The position numbers were made by a program, and so were the translations under genes. The notes under the pieces were generated by a model, which made no database searches, had not been told where the DNA came from, and saw only the letters and a list, made by a program, of their open reading frames with translations. This document shows, piece after piece, positions 25,752 through 35,228 of a stretch of 64,000 nucleotides of DNA. This DNA is from Gracilimonas sp017641085 (lineage in GTDB: Bacteria; Bacteroidota; Rhodothermia; Balneolales; Balneolaceae), in the NCBI RefSeq assembly GCF_046115515.1, contig NZ_CP175953.1. One strand, given 5' to 3'. How positions within the stretch are numbered: the stretch's first letter is position 1; each line of letters starts with the position of its first letter.

Positions 25752-26294
25752 ATGGAAGAAACGTACGAATTTACAAAAGAAGACTTAGAGGAAATCGAAA
25801 CCATAAAGGCGAAGTTTCCTACCGTGATGCCTGCTACCCTGCCTACACTTTGGGTAGCTCAACGTCGGTTTGGCCACGTTGAACCGCCGGTTCAACGCCT
25901 GGTTGCAGAGACTCTTGACTTGCCTGAATCGCATGTTCACGGAGTGGCAACTTTCTATACCCAATATTATAAAGAGCGCAAAGGTAAATACGTGCTGGAC
26001 GTTTGTACAACAACCAGCTGTCAGCTTTGCGGCGGATATGAAATGCTGCACTACCTGGAAGATAAACTGGGCATCAAAGCCGGTGAGACTACCGAAGACG
26101 GCATGTTCAGCATCCAATCGGTGGAGTGTCTGGGTGCCTGCGGTTACGCCCCTATGATGCAAATCACCAATGATGTATATGTAAATCATCTCACCGAAGA
26201 TAAGCTGGATAAAGTCATTGAAAGCCTGAAAGATGGTAAAATGCCTGAATTTGAATCGGTAGGAATGCCTCTCCTCGAAAAAAGAAATATTTAA
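25752..26294 (+). CDS. nuoE: NADH-quinone oxidoreductase subunit E
   Basis: This 180-residue subunit carries the N1a [2Fe-2S] site: cysteines in VCTTTSCQLCGG and in VECLGACGYAPM. It is expected in the NADH-oxidising module with NuoF. It starts directly after the nuoD stop codon. Confidence 0.96.
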   Translation: MEETYEFTKEDLEEIETIKAKFPTVMPATLPTLWVAQRRFGHVEPPVQRLVAETLDLPESHVHGVATFYTQYYKERKGKYVLDVCTTTSCQLCGGYEMLHYLEDKLGIKAGETTEDGMFSIQSVECLGACGYAPMMQITNDVYVNHLTEDKLDKVIESLKDGKMPEFESVGMPLLEKRNI

Positions 26295-26300
26295 GTAATT

Positions 26301-27587
26301 ATGGCCTCAGACTGGAAATCATTTGAACCCGTTCTTATTCCCGACATCCCAAATCTTGAAAAGATTGAGGTGTATGAGAAGAATGGCGGGTATGAATCTC
26401 TTAAGAATGTAGTTACAAGTAGCGACTGGACGCCTGAAGGGGTCGTAAATGAAGTGAAAGCTGCCAATATTCGAGGTCGTGGCGGTGCCGGATTTAATGC
26501 CGGCTTGAAATGGTCGTTTATGCCCAAACCTGATGGGGGTCCTCGTTACCTTGCCTGCAATGGTGATGAATCTGAACCCGGGACTTTTAAAGACCGTAAG
26601 ATTTTTGAATATAATCCCCACCTATTTATTGAGGGGGCGCTGATTGCCGCTTATGCTATGCAAATCACCACCATATATGTGTATGTGCGTGGAGAATATA
26701 TTTCATGGGTTAACATGATGGAGAAAGCCCTTCAGGATGCCCGGGACAAAGGATATATCGGAAAGAACTTATTTGGAACCGATTATAGTGTTGAATTTGA
26801 AATAACCTACGGTGCCGGAGCTTACATTTGCGGCGAAGAAACTTCTATGCTTGAATCGCTGGAAGGAAAGCGAGGATATCCTCGTGTTAAGCCTCCCTTC
26901 CCTGCTCAAAAAGGACTTTGGGGGCGCCCAACAACCATTAACAATATCGAAACCCTGGCGAATGTACCGCTGGTAATCAAGAACGGTGCGGACTGGTTTA
27001 AAGGCATTGGTGCTGAAAGTCATCCTGGACCGGTTTTATACGGAATTTCAGGTCATGTAAATCGCCCCGGAGTGTATGAATTGCCGACAGGTGTTCCTGT
27101 AATGGATTTAATTAATGATGTGGCTCAGGGAATTCGAGGCGGAAAGAAATTAAAAGCTCTGATTCCGGGCGGTTCTTCTACACCGGTTTTAAGAGCAGAC
27201 CAGCTGGAAAATACTTCTATGGATTCCGATTCACTCCGTGAAGCCGGATCTATGATGGGAACAGCAGGCATGATTGTAATGGATGAAGACACAGACATGG
27301 TAGATGCTCTTTGGAGAATTTCCCATTTCTATCACCATGAATCATGTGGACAATGTACTCCGTGCCGTGAAGGAACCGGTTGGGCTGAAAAGATTTTGTT
27401 GAAAATTAAGAACGGCGATGGTGAAATCAGAGATCTAGATCTATTACTGGATTTAACTACTCAGATGGAAGGACGAACTATTTGTGCCCTGGCTGATGCA
27501 GCCGCATGGCCCATTCGCCACACTATTAACCGCTTTAGAGATGAATTCGAAGCTCGCTGTAAGAAATCAGTTCACGCAGTAGCCTAA
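26301..27587 (+). CDS. nuoF: NADH-quinone oxidoreductase subunit F (NADH/FMN-binding)
   Basis: This 428-residue subunit shows the NADH-binding GRGGAGFNAGLKWSFMP, the FMN-binding CNGDESEPGTFKDR and GAYICGEETSMLESLEGKRG, and the N3 [4Fe-4S] cluster motif ESCGQCTPCREGTGW with a later Cys in TICALADA. It is the electron-entry subunit of complex I. The next gene is separated by a 50-base gap that contains a weak inverted repeat. Confidence 0.97.
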   Translation: MASDWKSFEPVLIPDIPNLEKIEVYEKNGGYESLKNVVTSSDWTPEGVVNEVKAANIRGRGGAGFNAGLKWSFMPKPDGGPRYLACNGDESEPGTFKDRKIFEYNPHLFIEGALIAAYAMQITTIYVYVRGEYISWVNMMEKALQDARDKGYIGKNLFGTDYSVEFEITYGAGAYICGEETSMLESLEGKRGYPRVKPPFPAQKGLWGRPTTINNIETLANVPLVIKNGADWFKGIGAESHPGPVLYGISGHVNRPGVYELPTGVPVMDLINDVAQGIRGGKKLKALIPGGSSTPVLRADQLENTSMDSDSLREAGSMMGTAGMIVMDEDTDMVDALWRISHFYHHESCGQCTPCREGTGWAEKILLKIKNGDGEIRDLDLLLDLTTQMEGRTICALADAAAWPIRHTINRFRDEFEARCKKSVHAVA

Positions 27588-27637
27588 AAGTGATGATCTT
27601 TTGATTGAATCATCGATCATAAATCAAAAATTGTGAG

Positions 27638-29374
27638 ATGCCAGAAATATTTATAGACGGACAACGATACGAATTTGAAGAAGGTACTGATAAAGGTCTG
27701 CTTCAGTTCATTTTAGATAATGGCAAAGAAGTCCCCTTCTTTTGCTACCACCCTTCTATGAGCGCACCGGCAAACTGCCGGCAGTGTTACGTGAAAGTGG
27801 GTACTCCTGTGAAAAACCAGGAAACCGGCGAGTATGAACTGGATGAGAACGGGGACCGAGAAATCAGATGGTTTCCAAAGATGCAGACTTCCTGCACCAT
27901 GCAGATGCAAGATGGTATGGTTGTTGAAACACAGGAAACAAGCGAAGAAGTAGCCCGGGCTCAGAAAGATACTATGGAACTGATCCTGGTAAATCATCCT
28001 CTTGACTGTCCTATTTGTGATCAGGCCGGTGAATGTCCGCTGCAAATTCAAACCTACAAATACGGTCCGGAAGGCAGCCGTTTTGAAGTTAAGAAAGTAC
28101 ATAAGCCTAAGCGTGTTGAGCTTGGCCCAAGAGTTACCCTCGATGCTGAACGATGCATTAACTGTACGCGATGTGTTCGGTTTACGGAAGAAATCAGTGA
28201 AACACATCAACTCACCATTACTTCCCGTGGCGATAAAAATTATCCGATTACGGCGCCCGGACGTGAGTTTGACGATCCCTATTCAATGAATACCATTGAT
28301 ATTTGTCCGGTTGGAGCACTAACCTCAACCGATTTCCGGTTTAAGGCACGTGTTTGGGAAATGAACCAGACCCCAAGTATTGATGTGACCAATGGTAAGG
28401 GAACCAACATAGATATCTGGACGCGTGATAACCTCGTGCTCCGAATCACGCCAAGATTTAATGGTGAAGTTAACGACCACTGGATGGCTGATGAAGGCCG
28501 GGAAGTTTACCGAAGATTTAACGAGAACCGTATCTCCCGCCCTGCCCTTAAGCTGGACGGAGACAACCAGTCAAAAACTTCCTGGAACAATGCTATTGAG
28601 ACCTTTGCTGAAACGCTGGAAGCCGGAAAGCCGGAAGATGTTATAGTGATCGGAAGTGCTCATGCCTCTGTAGAAGAGAATTACGCGCTGATGAAAGTGT
28701 TTAATCTTTGGGGCGTTAATAACTTTAAGTTTGCTCCTCATATCATTGAAGGTGCAGGTGATGATTTCTTGCTCACCGACGATCAGGCTCCTAACACAAG
28801 TGGTGTGAAGCTGATTGGTTATGAAGAAAGCAACGACCTGAAAGCTGACGTAAATGACGCTAAGATCGTTATTATGCTTTCGGATGAACTTATTGATCGC
28901 GAAGTGCTTTCTGCTGAAGATCTGAAAGGTAAATTCAGCATACTTCTTTCAACCAATGAATGCGATACCAGTAAATCAGCTGATCTTGTGATTCCGGTTA
29001 CTTGTATTGCTGAGCATGCAGCCAGCTACGTAAATGTAGATGGGCGAATTCAGCGCTCCTTCCCTGCCAAAGAAACCAAGTACACACACCGAAGCCTGGA
29101 TCTGGAAATGTCACAAGGCCGACTGGATCGCTACGGAACCAATTTTGATAACTGGGTTACCGAAGACAATAAAGTTGATTGTGCTCCCGCCTGGGAAATC
29201 ATGAACCGATTGGCCGATCGATTGGGATTAGATGTTGAATTCGGTGCATCTCGTGAAATTATGGATGAAATTGCATCTTCAAACCCATCCTTCGAGAACA
29301 TTAGCTACGAGCGAATGGATAATGAAATGGGCGTGAACCTTAACCCTTCAAACAAAAAAGAGGCAACTGCATAA
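27638..29374 (+). CDS. nuoG: NADH-quinone oxidoreductase subunit G
   Basis: This 578-residue iron-sulfur subunit has an N-terminal [2Fe-2S] domain (CYHPSMSAPANCRQCYV), the His-Cys3 cluster region (HPLDCPICDQAGECPLQ), a second [4Fe-4S] site (CINCTRCVRF, DICPVGAL) and a molybdopterin-oxidoreductase-like C-terminal part. At 578 residues it is much shorter than the about 900-residue E. coli protein, so the C-terminal domain is reduced. It abuts nuoH without a gap. Confidence 0.96.
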   Translation: MPEIFIDGQRYEFEEGTDKGLLQFILDNGKEVPFFCYHPSMSAPANCRQCYVKVGTPVKNQETGEYELDENGDREIRWFPKMQTSCTMQMQDGMVVETQETSEEVARAQKDTMELILVNHPLDCPICDQAGECPLQIQTYKYGPEGSRFEVKKVHKPKRVELGPRVTLDAERCINCTRCVRFTEEISETHQLTITSRGDKNYPITAPGREFDDPYSMNTIDICPVGALTSTDFRFKARVWEMNQTPSIDVTNGKGTNIDIWTRDNLVLRITPRFNGEVNDHWMADEGREVYRRFNENRISRPALKLDGDNQSKTSWNNAIETFAETLEAGKPEDVIVIGSAHASVEENYALMKVFNLWGVNNFKFAPHIIEGAGDDFLLTDDQAPNTSGVKLIGYEESNDLKADVNDAKIVIMLSDELIDREVLSAEDLKGKFSILLSTNECDTSKSADLVIPVTCIAEHAASYVNVDGRIQRSFPAKETKYTHRSLDLEMSQGRLDRYGTNFDNWVTEDNKVDCAPAWEIMNRLADRLGLDVEFGASREIMDEIASSNPSFENISYERMDNEMGVNLNPSNKKEATA

Positions 29375-30406
29375 ATGAGTACAGGTGGAATTGATATTTT
29401 AGGACTTTTTATCCCTACCTGGGTTGCCGTTCTTAGCTTAGGTATTTTTACCTGGCTTAATTCAGCAGCTCTTTTGGTGTATGCTGAACGTCGTATTGCC
29501 GGGTTAATTCAGAATCGTGTGGGACCAAACCGTGTAGGTCCTGCAGGTTTGCTACAGCCCGTTGCAGATGTTGTAAAGCTTCTGCTTAAAGAAGACGTTA
29601 CTCCGTCTCAAGGCTATAAAGTTATTCACCACATTGCCCCGGTTATACCGGTTTTTACCGCTTTTATGACGGTATCGGTAATTCCTTTTGGAGAAAACCT
29701 TTATGTCACTGATATCAATGCTGGTGTTCTTTTTATTTTAGCTATTGCCTCACTGGGTGTATATGGTGTTACTTTAGCCGGGTGGTCCTCTAACAGTAAA
29801 TACTCCCTTCTTGGTGGACTCAGAGCTGCTGCTCAGATGATCAGTTACGAACTTCCTATGGGTATGGCCTTGGCTTCCGTGGTTTTAGTAGCCGGGTCCC
29901 TGAGTATGGTAGAAATCGCTGCTTCACAGGAGCATTTGTGGAATGTGTTTATAAATCCGATTGGTGCCATCATCTTTATAATTGCTGCATTTGCAGAGGC
30001 TAACCGAACTCCGTTTGATTTGGTTGAGGCTGAGCAGGAACTTGTGGGTGGTTTCCATACCGAATACAGTGGTATGCGTTTCGGAATGTTTTTCCTTGCC
30101 GAGTACATGCACGTATTCATTGGTAGTGTACTTATTACCACCTTCTTTTTTGGAAGTTACCACCTGCCATTTGCAGGATACTGGCTGCCCGAAATGAGCG
30201 CATTAGCGAAAGGCGTTCTGGACGTTTCCGTATTCATGGCTAAAGTAGTGTTCTGGTGCTTCGTATTCATTTGGGTACGCTGGACCATCCCGCGATTCAA
30301 GTACAATCAGGTTATGAAGCTTGGCTGGGCCCGACTACTTCCGCTGAGTATCCTTAATTTCATGCTGATTGCAGCCGGTATGTACGCATATACGCACTGG
30401 TTCTAA
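29375..30406 (+). CDS. nuoH: NADH-quinone oxidoreductase subunit H
   Basis: This 343-residue subunit has about eight membrane helices and the family motifs YAERRIAGLIQNRVGPNRVG and FAEANRTPFDLVEAEQELVGG with YSGMRFGMFFLAEY. It forms the quinone entry path. It is the last gene of this operon: a strong terminator follows 27 bases later, and nuoI-N are not in the window. Confidence 0.97.
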   Translation: MSTGGIDILGLFIPTWVAVLSLGIFTWLNSAALLVYAERRIAGLIQNRVGPNRVGPAGLLQPVADVVKLLLKEDVTPSQGYKVIHHIAPVIPVFTAFMTVSVIPFGENLYVTDINAGVLFILAIASLGVYGVTLAGWSSNSKYSLLGGLRAAAQMISYELPMGMALASVVLVAGSLSMVEIAASQEHLWNVFINPIGAIIFIIAAFAEANRTPFDLVEAEQELVGGFHTEYSGMRFGMFFLAEYMHVFIGSVLITTFFFGSYHLPFAGYWLPEMSALAKGVLDVSVFMAKVVFWCFVFIWVRWTIPRFKYNQVMKLGWARLLPLSILNFMLIAAGMYAYTHWF

Positions 30407-30432
30407 GATTATTCAGCATATCTGATTTCTTT

Positions 30433-30458
30433 AAAGCCGGTTATGCCGGCTTTTTTTT
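30433..30458 (+). terminator. Terminator of the nuo operon
   Basis: An eight-base GC-rich stem (30433-30440 with 30446-30453, five-base loop) runs into a T8 tract at 30451-30458, 26 bases after the nuoH stop. Confidence 0.92.
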
Positions 30459-30582
30459 ATTGCCCATCATTTATCGCATGAATTGCCTAATCTAAAGATG
30501 TGATATAATCCCAGCTCTCTGCTTTCTATCCTTACTCCGTGTTCCGGAAGGAACGTTAAAACCCAAAAATACGGAGCAGGTT

Positions 30583-31077
30583 ATGAAAACAATTAAATTA
30601 CTTTTGGTTGCGCTGATGCTAATTACACTCTCATCTTGCACTATTTACGATAATGATGTGGAAGGCGAAGTTGATCTCGTTTATTCAAGTACCATCACAA
30701 TTCGTGCCAACGATTTCGTTTCCCAGGACGAATATGTGTCTGTTGCTAATTATGGATGGGATAATCTGGATGTGGAAATGGTTGATTATGGCCTTGTATT
30801 AGGTTATATCCGGTTTGAAGGTACCACAGCCTGGCATGCCCTCCCTTATTCCATTCCTTTCGAAAATGACCTCGTAAATCTCCGGTATTCATTCGATGTT
30901 GATAATATCAGTTTGATATTGGAAGGCGAAGTAGCTGATAATAATCAGGCAAATGAAGCTCTTTTTGATGGCGATGTACTGCGGGTAATCGCAATCCCTC
31001 CTTCAGAAATCATCCGATCCAAAGCAATTAATTATCGGAACTATGATCAGATTAAAGAGTTATATAATATTGAATGA
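30583..31077 (+). CDS. Hypothetical lipoprotein
   Basis: This 164-residue protein has a clear lipoprotein signal (lipobox LSSC, Cys19), and the rest is acidic with beta-rich alternation. I do not recognise a family. An AGGTT-type sequence precedes the ATG at 30583. It follows the nuo terminator and precedes an unrelated outer-membrane protein gene on the same strand. It is probably attached to the outer membrane or faces the periplasm. Confidence 0.7.
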   Translation: MKTIKLLLVALMLITLSSCTIYDNDVEGEVDLVYSSTITIRANDFVSQDEYVSVANYGWDNLDVEMVDYGLVLGYIRFEGTTAWHALPYSIPFENDLVNLRYSFDVDNISLILEGEVADNNQANEALFDGDVLRVIAIPPSEIIRSKAINYRNYDQIKELYNIE

Positions 31078-31165
31078 TTACTATTAGAGTAACATTTTGT
31101 ACATCTTTTACTCTTATAGAAAGAAAAATTAATACAAACGAACCAACCAACTATTGGAGACACTA

Positions 31166-31648
31166 ATGAATTTCTCAAAAGTTTGTACCATCCTATTTGG
31201 AATTATACTGGGCTTATCATTTTCGGCTCAGGCACAATCCATTCCCGAAACAGGGTCATTTGGAATTCGCGCTAACTTAACCGGACAGAATTCAATTGAA
31301 ATGCCCTATATGCTCAATGAATCCCTTTCCCTGGCACCTTACATCGGATTCAGCACAACGCAGGATCAGTCAACTAATGTTTCGATTGGTATCCGGCCAC
31401 GATACTATGCAAGTACCAGCAACGCATTAAGTACGTATTTTACCGGCACTTTAGGATTTACAAATACTTCTTTCAGTAATACAAATAACTCCGTAACCGA
31501 CTTTAATCTTGGAGTGGGATATGGTGCCGAGTACTTCTTTTCAAATCAATTCAGCGTAAGTGCCGATGCCAACCTGAACAGCCGGTTTGGAGATAGCGCT
31601 ACAAACCTTTCAACCGGAGCCAGAGTGTCAGCCACTTTCTATTTCTGA
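31166..31648 (+). CDS. Small outer-membrane beta-barrel protein
   Basis: This 160-residue protein has a signal peptide ending at SAQAQS and about eight amphipathic strands, finishing with an aromatic last strand (GARVSATFYF), typical of small eight-stranded OmpA/OmpW-like barrels. The ATG at 31166 has a TTGGAG ribosome-binding site and is preferred to an upstream TTG. Function unknown; a terminator follows. Confidence 0.78.
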   Translation: MNFSKVCTILFGIILGLSFSAQAQSIPETGSFGIRANLTGQNSIEMPYMLNESLSLAPYIGFSTTQDQSTNVSIGIRPRYYASTSNALSTYFTGTLGFTNTSFSNTNNSVTDFNLGVGYGAEYFFSNQFSVSADANLNSRFGDSATNLSTGARVSATFYF

Positions 31649-31673
31649 TCCATCATAAATATGTATTATGTCG

Positions 31674-31704
31674 AAAAGCCGCCTTGCAACAGGGCGGCTT
31701 TTTT
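31674..31704 (+). terminator. Terminator after the outer-membrane barrel gene
   Basis: A ten-base stem (31674-31683 with 31693-31702, loop 31684-31692) merges into a T6 run at 31699-31704. Confidence 0.9.
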
Positions 31705-31759
31705 AGTTTAATAGAGTTACACTCCCTTGGCTTGAATTAGCAAGCTCGGGATTTTGGTT

Positions 31760-31775
31760 TGATAAGTAGTTATCA
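31760..31775 (+). promoter_or_regulatory. Inverted repeat just before the 1108-residue kinase gene
   Basis: A perfect six-base inverted repeat (TGATAA-GTAG-TTATCA) ends six bases before the kinase start codon at 31782. No purine-rich ribosome-binding site is seen. It may be an operator half-site pair or an RNA hairpin limiting translation; both are inference. Confidence 0.3.
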
Positions 31776-31781
31776 TTAAGT

Positions 31782-34700
31782 ATGATAGAAAAAGAAAAAA
31801 ACGTTGAGATCTTTAGGGCACTGCCTGTTCCCACGGCCCTTATAAACATTGATGATCCGGCTTTTACCATTGTGGCTGTAAACGATGCCTTTAAAAAAGT
31901 TTCGAGCCGGCAAGGGAAAGATATCGTTGGAAAATCTTTTTCTGATGCTTATCAAAATAGTTGTGAGAATCATAAGTTTTCCGATTTTCAAGTGGTCTTG
32001 TCATCATTTCGAAAAGCCCTTGAAACTGAACAAATACATAAAATCCCAAAAATCCGGTACGATATTACCACTGATAAGGGTAAGCCTCAGCTTACATACT
32101 GGGAATTTACTGTAGCTCCCTATTATAATAACGAAGATTGTTTAGCCTACCTGCTTTGTACAGCCTCTGACATTACCGAGAATGTGTTAATTGAGGAACA
32201 GAAAGATATCATCCTTAATCACACCGAAGGAAGCTTTATTTTAACCAATGAGAATTTAGAAATACTGCTATGTAATGATCAGTTTGTGCAAAATTATAAA
32301 GAAATTTTCGGTATAGAGGTTCAAAAAGGGATTTCAATACTTGAATACGCGCTACCTGAAAGAAGAAAAGAGATTGAAAAGATATATGAACATGTGCTTA
32401 GTGGAGAAACCATTGAAATAGAACTCCCTGTTCCAATTCCGGGCGGTGATTACAGGTATTTCAATGTTTTATACAAACCAGCAAAACGTTCCAATGGTGA
32501 CATTTTTGGGGCATTTATATCACTGCGAGAAATTACTTCTGAAAAAGAGGCCAAACAGAGTTTAGAAGAAAAGGAAGCTCGTTTTCGATCCCTTGTTGAA
32601 CAAGGAGGTGATGTTGTAGTTATCCTTGACAGTAAAGGAGACCCTAAATATATAACCCCTTCTGTAGAACCCGTTTTTGGCTACAAGCCGGAAGAGGCGC
32701 AAAATTTAAATGTAACCGATGTTACCCATCCTGAAGATTTTCATCTGGTTGAAAAGGCTCTCCGGGAAGCAATGGAAAACCCCGGAAAGGATGTGAAAGT
32801 GCCCCCTGTTCGGATGCAGCAAAGAGACCGAACATGGAGGTGGTACGAAACGTCTATTACCGACTTGAGACATGAACCCTCAGTTGCCGGAATTGTCGAT
32901 AATATCAGAGACGTTCATGAGCAGGTATTGACAGAAAAACTACTCGAACGATCCAAAGAGAAGTATGAATCGCTGGTGAGAAGTGTTGAAGGTGTTATTT
33001 GGGAAGCTAAAGCCGACACCTATGAGTTTACCTACATCAGTCCGCAGTCGGAATATTTGTTTGGATATAGTGCTGAAGAGTGGATCAATAATTCTGATTT
33101 CTGGGAGAATAATATTCACCCCGAAGATCGCCAGGAATCCGTAGCATACTGCCAGAACCAGACAAAAAAAGGACTCAATCACGACTTTGAATACCGGTTT
33201 AAAAAAGCCTCGGGGGAATATATATGGGTTCGGGATGTAGTTACTGTAATCACCAAAAACGGTAAGCCGGATTTACTGCGGGGACTAATGATCGATATTA
33301 ATGAGCAAAAAAGGCTCATCAATCTGATGGAGGAAACTTATCAGATTGCCAAAATCGGAAATTGGGAGCTTGATCTTAAGCAGGAAAAATTGTTTTGGTC
33401 TCCGTTTATCAAAGAACTTCACGATGTACCGCCAGACTATGAACCGGACCTGAACACTGCGATTGAGTTTTATGAGAAAGGCAAAAGCAGGAAGGAAATT
33501 GAAAAAGCAGTAGAAAATGCCATCGAACATAATGAATCCTTCGATGTTGAACTGACCATAATTACAGCCAAGGGAAATAAAAAGTGGATCCGTGCTGTAG
33601 GAACTCCTGAACAAGCCAATGGCGAATGTATCCGGATTTTTGGGAGTACACAGGACATCACAGACCGGAAAATAGCCGAGGAAAAACTTAAGAAAGCAGA
33701 ACAAAAATACCGAAATGTTGTTGAGCACAGCACCAATATGTTTTACACCCATGGTGTTGATGGAGTTCTGAACTACGTGAGTCCTCAATCGAACTACTTT
33801 CTTGGGTATGAACCGGAAGAAGCCAAAAAACGATGGACGGAATTCATTACCGATCACCCCATCAATCAAAAAGGAGTGGCAATAACACAGAAAGCAATTG
33901 AAACAGGTGAAACCCAACCGCCTTATGAGCTTCAGTTACGAACAGGTAAAGACGAGATTATTTGGGTTGAAGTAAACGAAGCTCCCCTGGTAGTTAATGG
34001 TGAAACGGTTTCTATTGTTGGCTCTCTTACAGATATTACCGAACGTAAAAAGTATGAGGAAAAACTCCAGAATAGCCTGGAGCGCTACCACTATGTTTCC
34101 AAAGCCACTCGTGATGCCATTTATGACTGGGATGCTGAAAAAAATACCATCCACTGGGGAGATGGCTTGTACTCGCTGTTTGGGTACAAACCTTCGGATA
34201 TCGATGCCTCTGTTAACCGATGGATCGACCTGATTCACCCCGATGATGTAGAAGAAGTTCGGGAGGCTTTAAAGTTTACCCTTAAGGATGCTTCAATGAA
34301 TCATTGGGCGTATGAGTATCGGCTGAAGAAAGCGAATGGAGACTATGCGCATGTGAGGGAAAACGGATACATCAAAAGAAATGAAGACGGATGGGCTACC
34401 CGGATGATTGGGGCTATTCAGGACATTACCGAAGAAGTCTTCTCAAAACAAGAAATTCAGGCCTCCCTATCTGAAAAAGAAACGCTGCTTTCAGAAATCC
34501 ATCACCGCGTAAAAAATAATCTGGCCGTTGTTTCCGGGATGATTCAACTGCAGGCCTATGATACCGAAAACGCTGATTTACAAGCTAAACTGTTTGACAG
34601 CGTGGTTCGCATCAAAACCATGGCCACAGTACATGAACTGCTGTACCAGTCTCAAAGCTTTTCAAAGCTTGAATTCTCTGATACCCTCCAAAAACTTGTG

Positions 34701-35108
34701 GAGAATATATCCGACACCCTGCGTTCCAACACCTATATAGATACAACCATTGACTGTGAACCAATTAAATTAAACATAAATCAGGCCATACCCGCTTCAT
34801 TGATCGTAAATGAAGTGATCACAAATATTTATAAACACGCTTTTAAAGGACGTGAAAAAGGGAATGTGGCGTTCAAGCTGGATAAAAAGAACGAGCTTAT
34901 AAATATTCAGATAAAAGATGACGGTGTAGGATTTCCCGAAGGTTTTGACGTAGATGTAAACACCTCTTTAGGCTTTCATTTAATTCGGGTTTTAAGTGAT
35001 CAAATCGATGCCACGTACAAGTATGAGAATGGAACTTCAGGAACTCTTTTTGAATTATCATTCCGAAAACATAACAACAAAGGCATAGGAAACAGGCATC
35101 TTAAATAA
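31782..35108 (+). CDS. Multi-PAS sensor histidine kinase (HisKA_2 type)
   Basis: This 1108-residue protein has no signal or membrane segment. I count seven PAS/PAC units (about residues 10-130, 140-260, 265-390, 395-515, 520-640, 645-765, 770-895), most closing with a D-I-T-E/D-R-type PAC ending. A HisKA_2 phospho-acceptor domain (SEIHHRVKNNLAVVSGM, about 915) and a HATPase domain (NEVITNIYKHAF, DDGVGFP) follow. Such soluble kinases integrate internal redox, light or small-molecule signals; no bound cofactor motif (for example heme or flavin Cys) can be assigned. A related kinase follows 120 bp later on the same strand, and no response regulator is adjacent. Confidence 0.9.
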   Translation: MIEKEKNVEIFRALPVPTALINIDDPAFTIVAVNDAFKKVSSRQGKDIVGKSFSDAYQNSCENHKFSDFQVVLSSFRKALETEQIHKIPKIRYDITTDKGKPQLTYWEFTVAPYYNNEDCLAYLLCTASDITENVLIEEQKDIILNHTEGSFILTNENLEILLCNDQFVQNYKEIFGIEVQKGISILEYALPERRKEIEKIYEHVLSGETIEIELPVPIPGGDYRYFNVLYKPAKRSNGDIFGAFISLREITSEKEAKQSLEEKEARFRSLVEQGGDVVVILDSKGDPKYITPSVEPVFGYKPEEAQNLNVTDVTHPEDFHLVEKALREAMENPGKDVKVPPVRMQQRDRTWRWYETSITDLRHEPSVAGIVDNIRDVHEQVLTEKLLERSKEKYESLVRSVEGVIWEAKADTYEFTYISPQSEYLFGYSAEEWINNSDFWENNIHPEDRQESVAYCQNQTKKGLNHDFEYRFKKASGEYIWVRDVVTVITKNGKPDLLRGLMIDINEQKRLINLMEETYQIAKIGNWELDLKQEKLFWSPFIKELHDVPPDYEPDLNTAIEFYEKGKSRKEIEKAVENAIEHNESFDVELTIITAKGNKKWIRAVGTPEQANGECIRIFGSTQDITDRKIAEEKLKKAEQKYRNVVEHSTNMFYTHGVDGVLNYVSPQSNYFLGYEPEEAKKRWTEFITDHPINQKGVAITQKAIETGETQPPYELQLRTGKDEIIWVEVNEAPLVVNGETVSIVGSLTDITERKKYEEKLQNSLERYHYVSKATRDAIYDWDAEKNTIHWGDGLYSLFGYKPSDIDASVNRWIDLIHPDDVEEVREALKFTLKDASMNHWAYEYRLKKANGDYAHVRENGYIKRNEDGWATRMIGAIQDITEEVFSKQEIQASLSEKETLLSEIHHRVKNNLAVVSGMIQLQAYDTENADLQAKLFDSVVRIKTMATVHELLYQSQSFSKLEFSDTLQKLVENISDTLRSNTYIDTTIDCEPIKLNINQAIPASLIVNEVITNIYKHAFKGREKGNVAFKLDKKNELINIQIKDDGVGFPEGFDVDVNTSLGFHLIRVLSDQIDATYKYENGTSGTLFELSFRKHNNKGIGNRHLK

Positions 35109-35228
35109 ATGTAATTTTTTCCTAAAGAAAACTCGTTTACCTTCGATAAGTACTAAAACAGGTACGCACTGCAACGCTCTTTGTTAAATAACATATTACT
35201 ATTCCAAGCTTTTAAGAGTTAGTACTTC

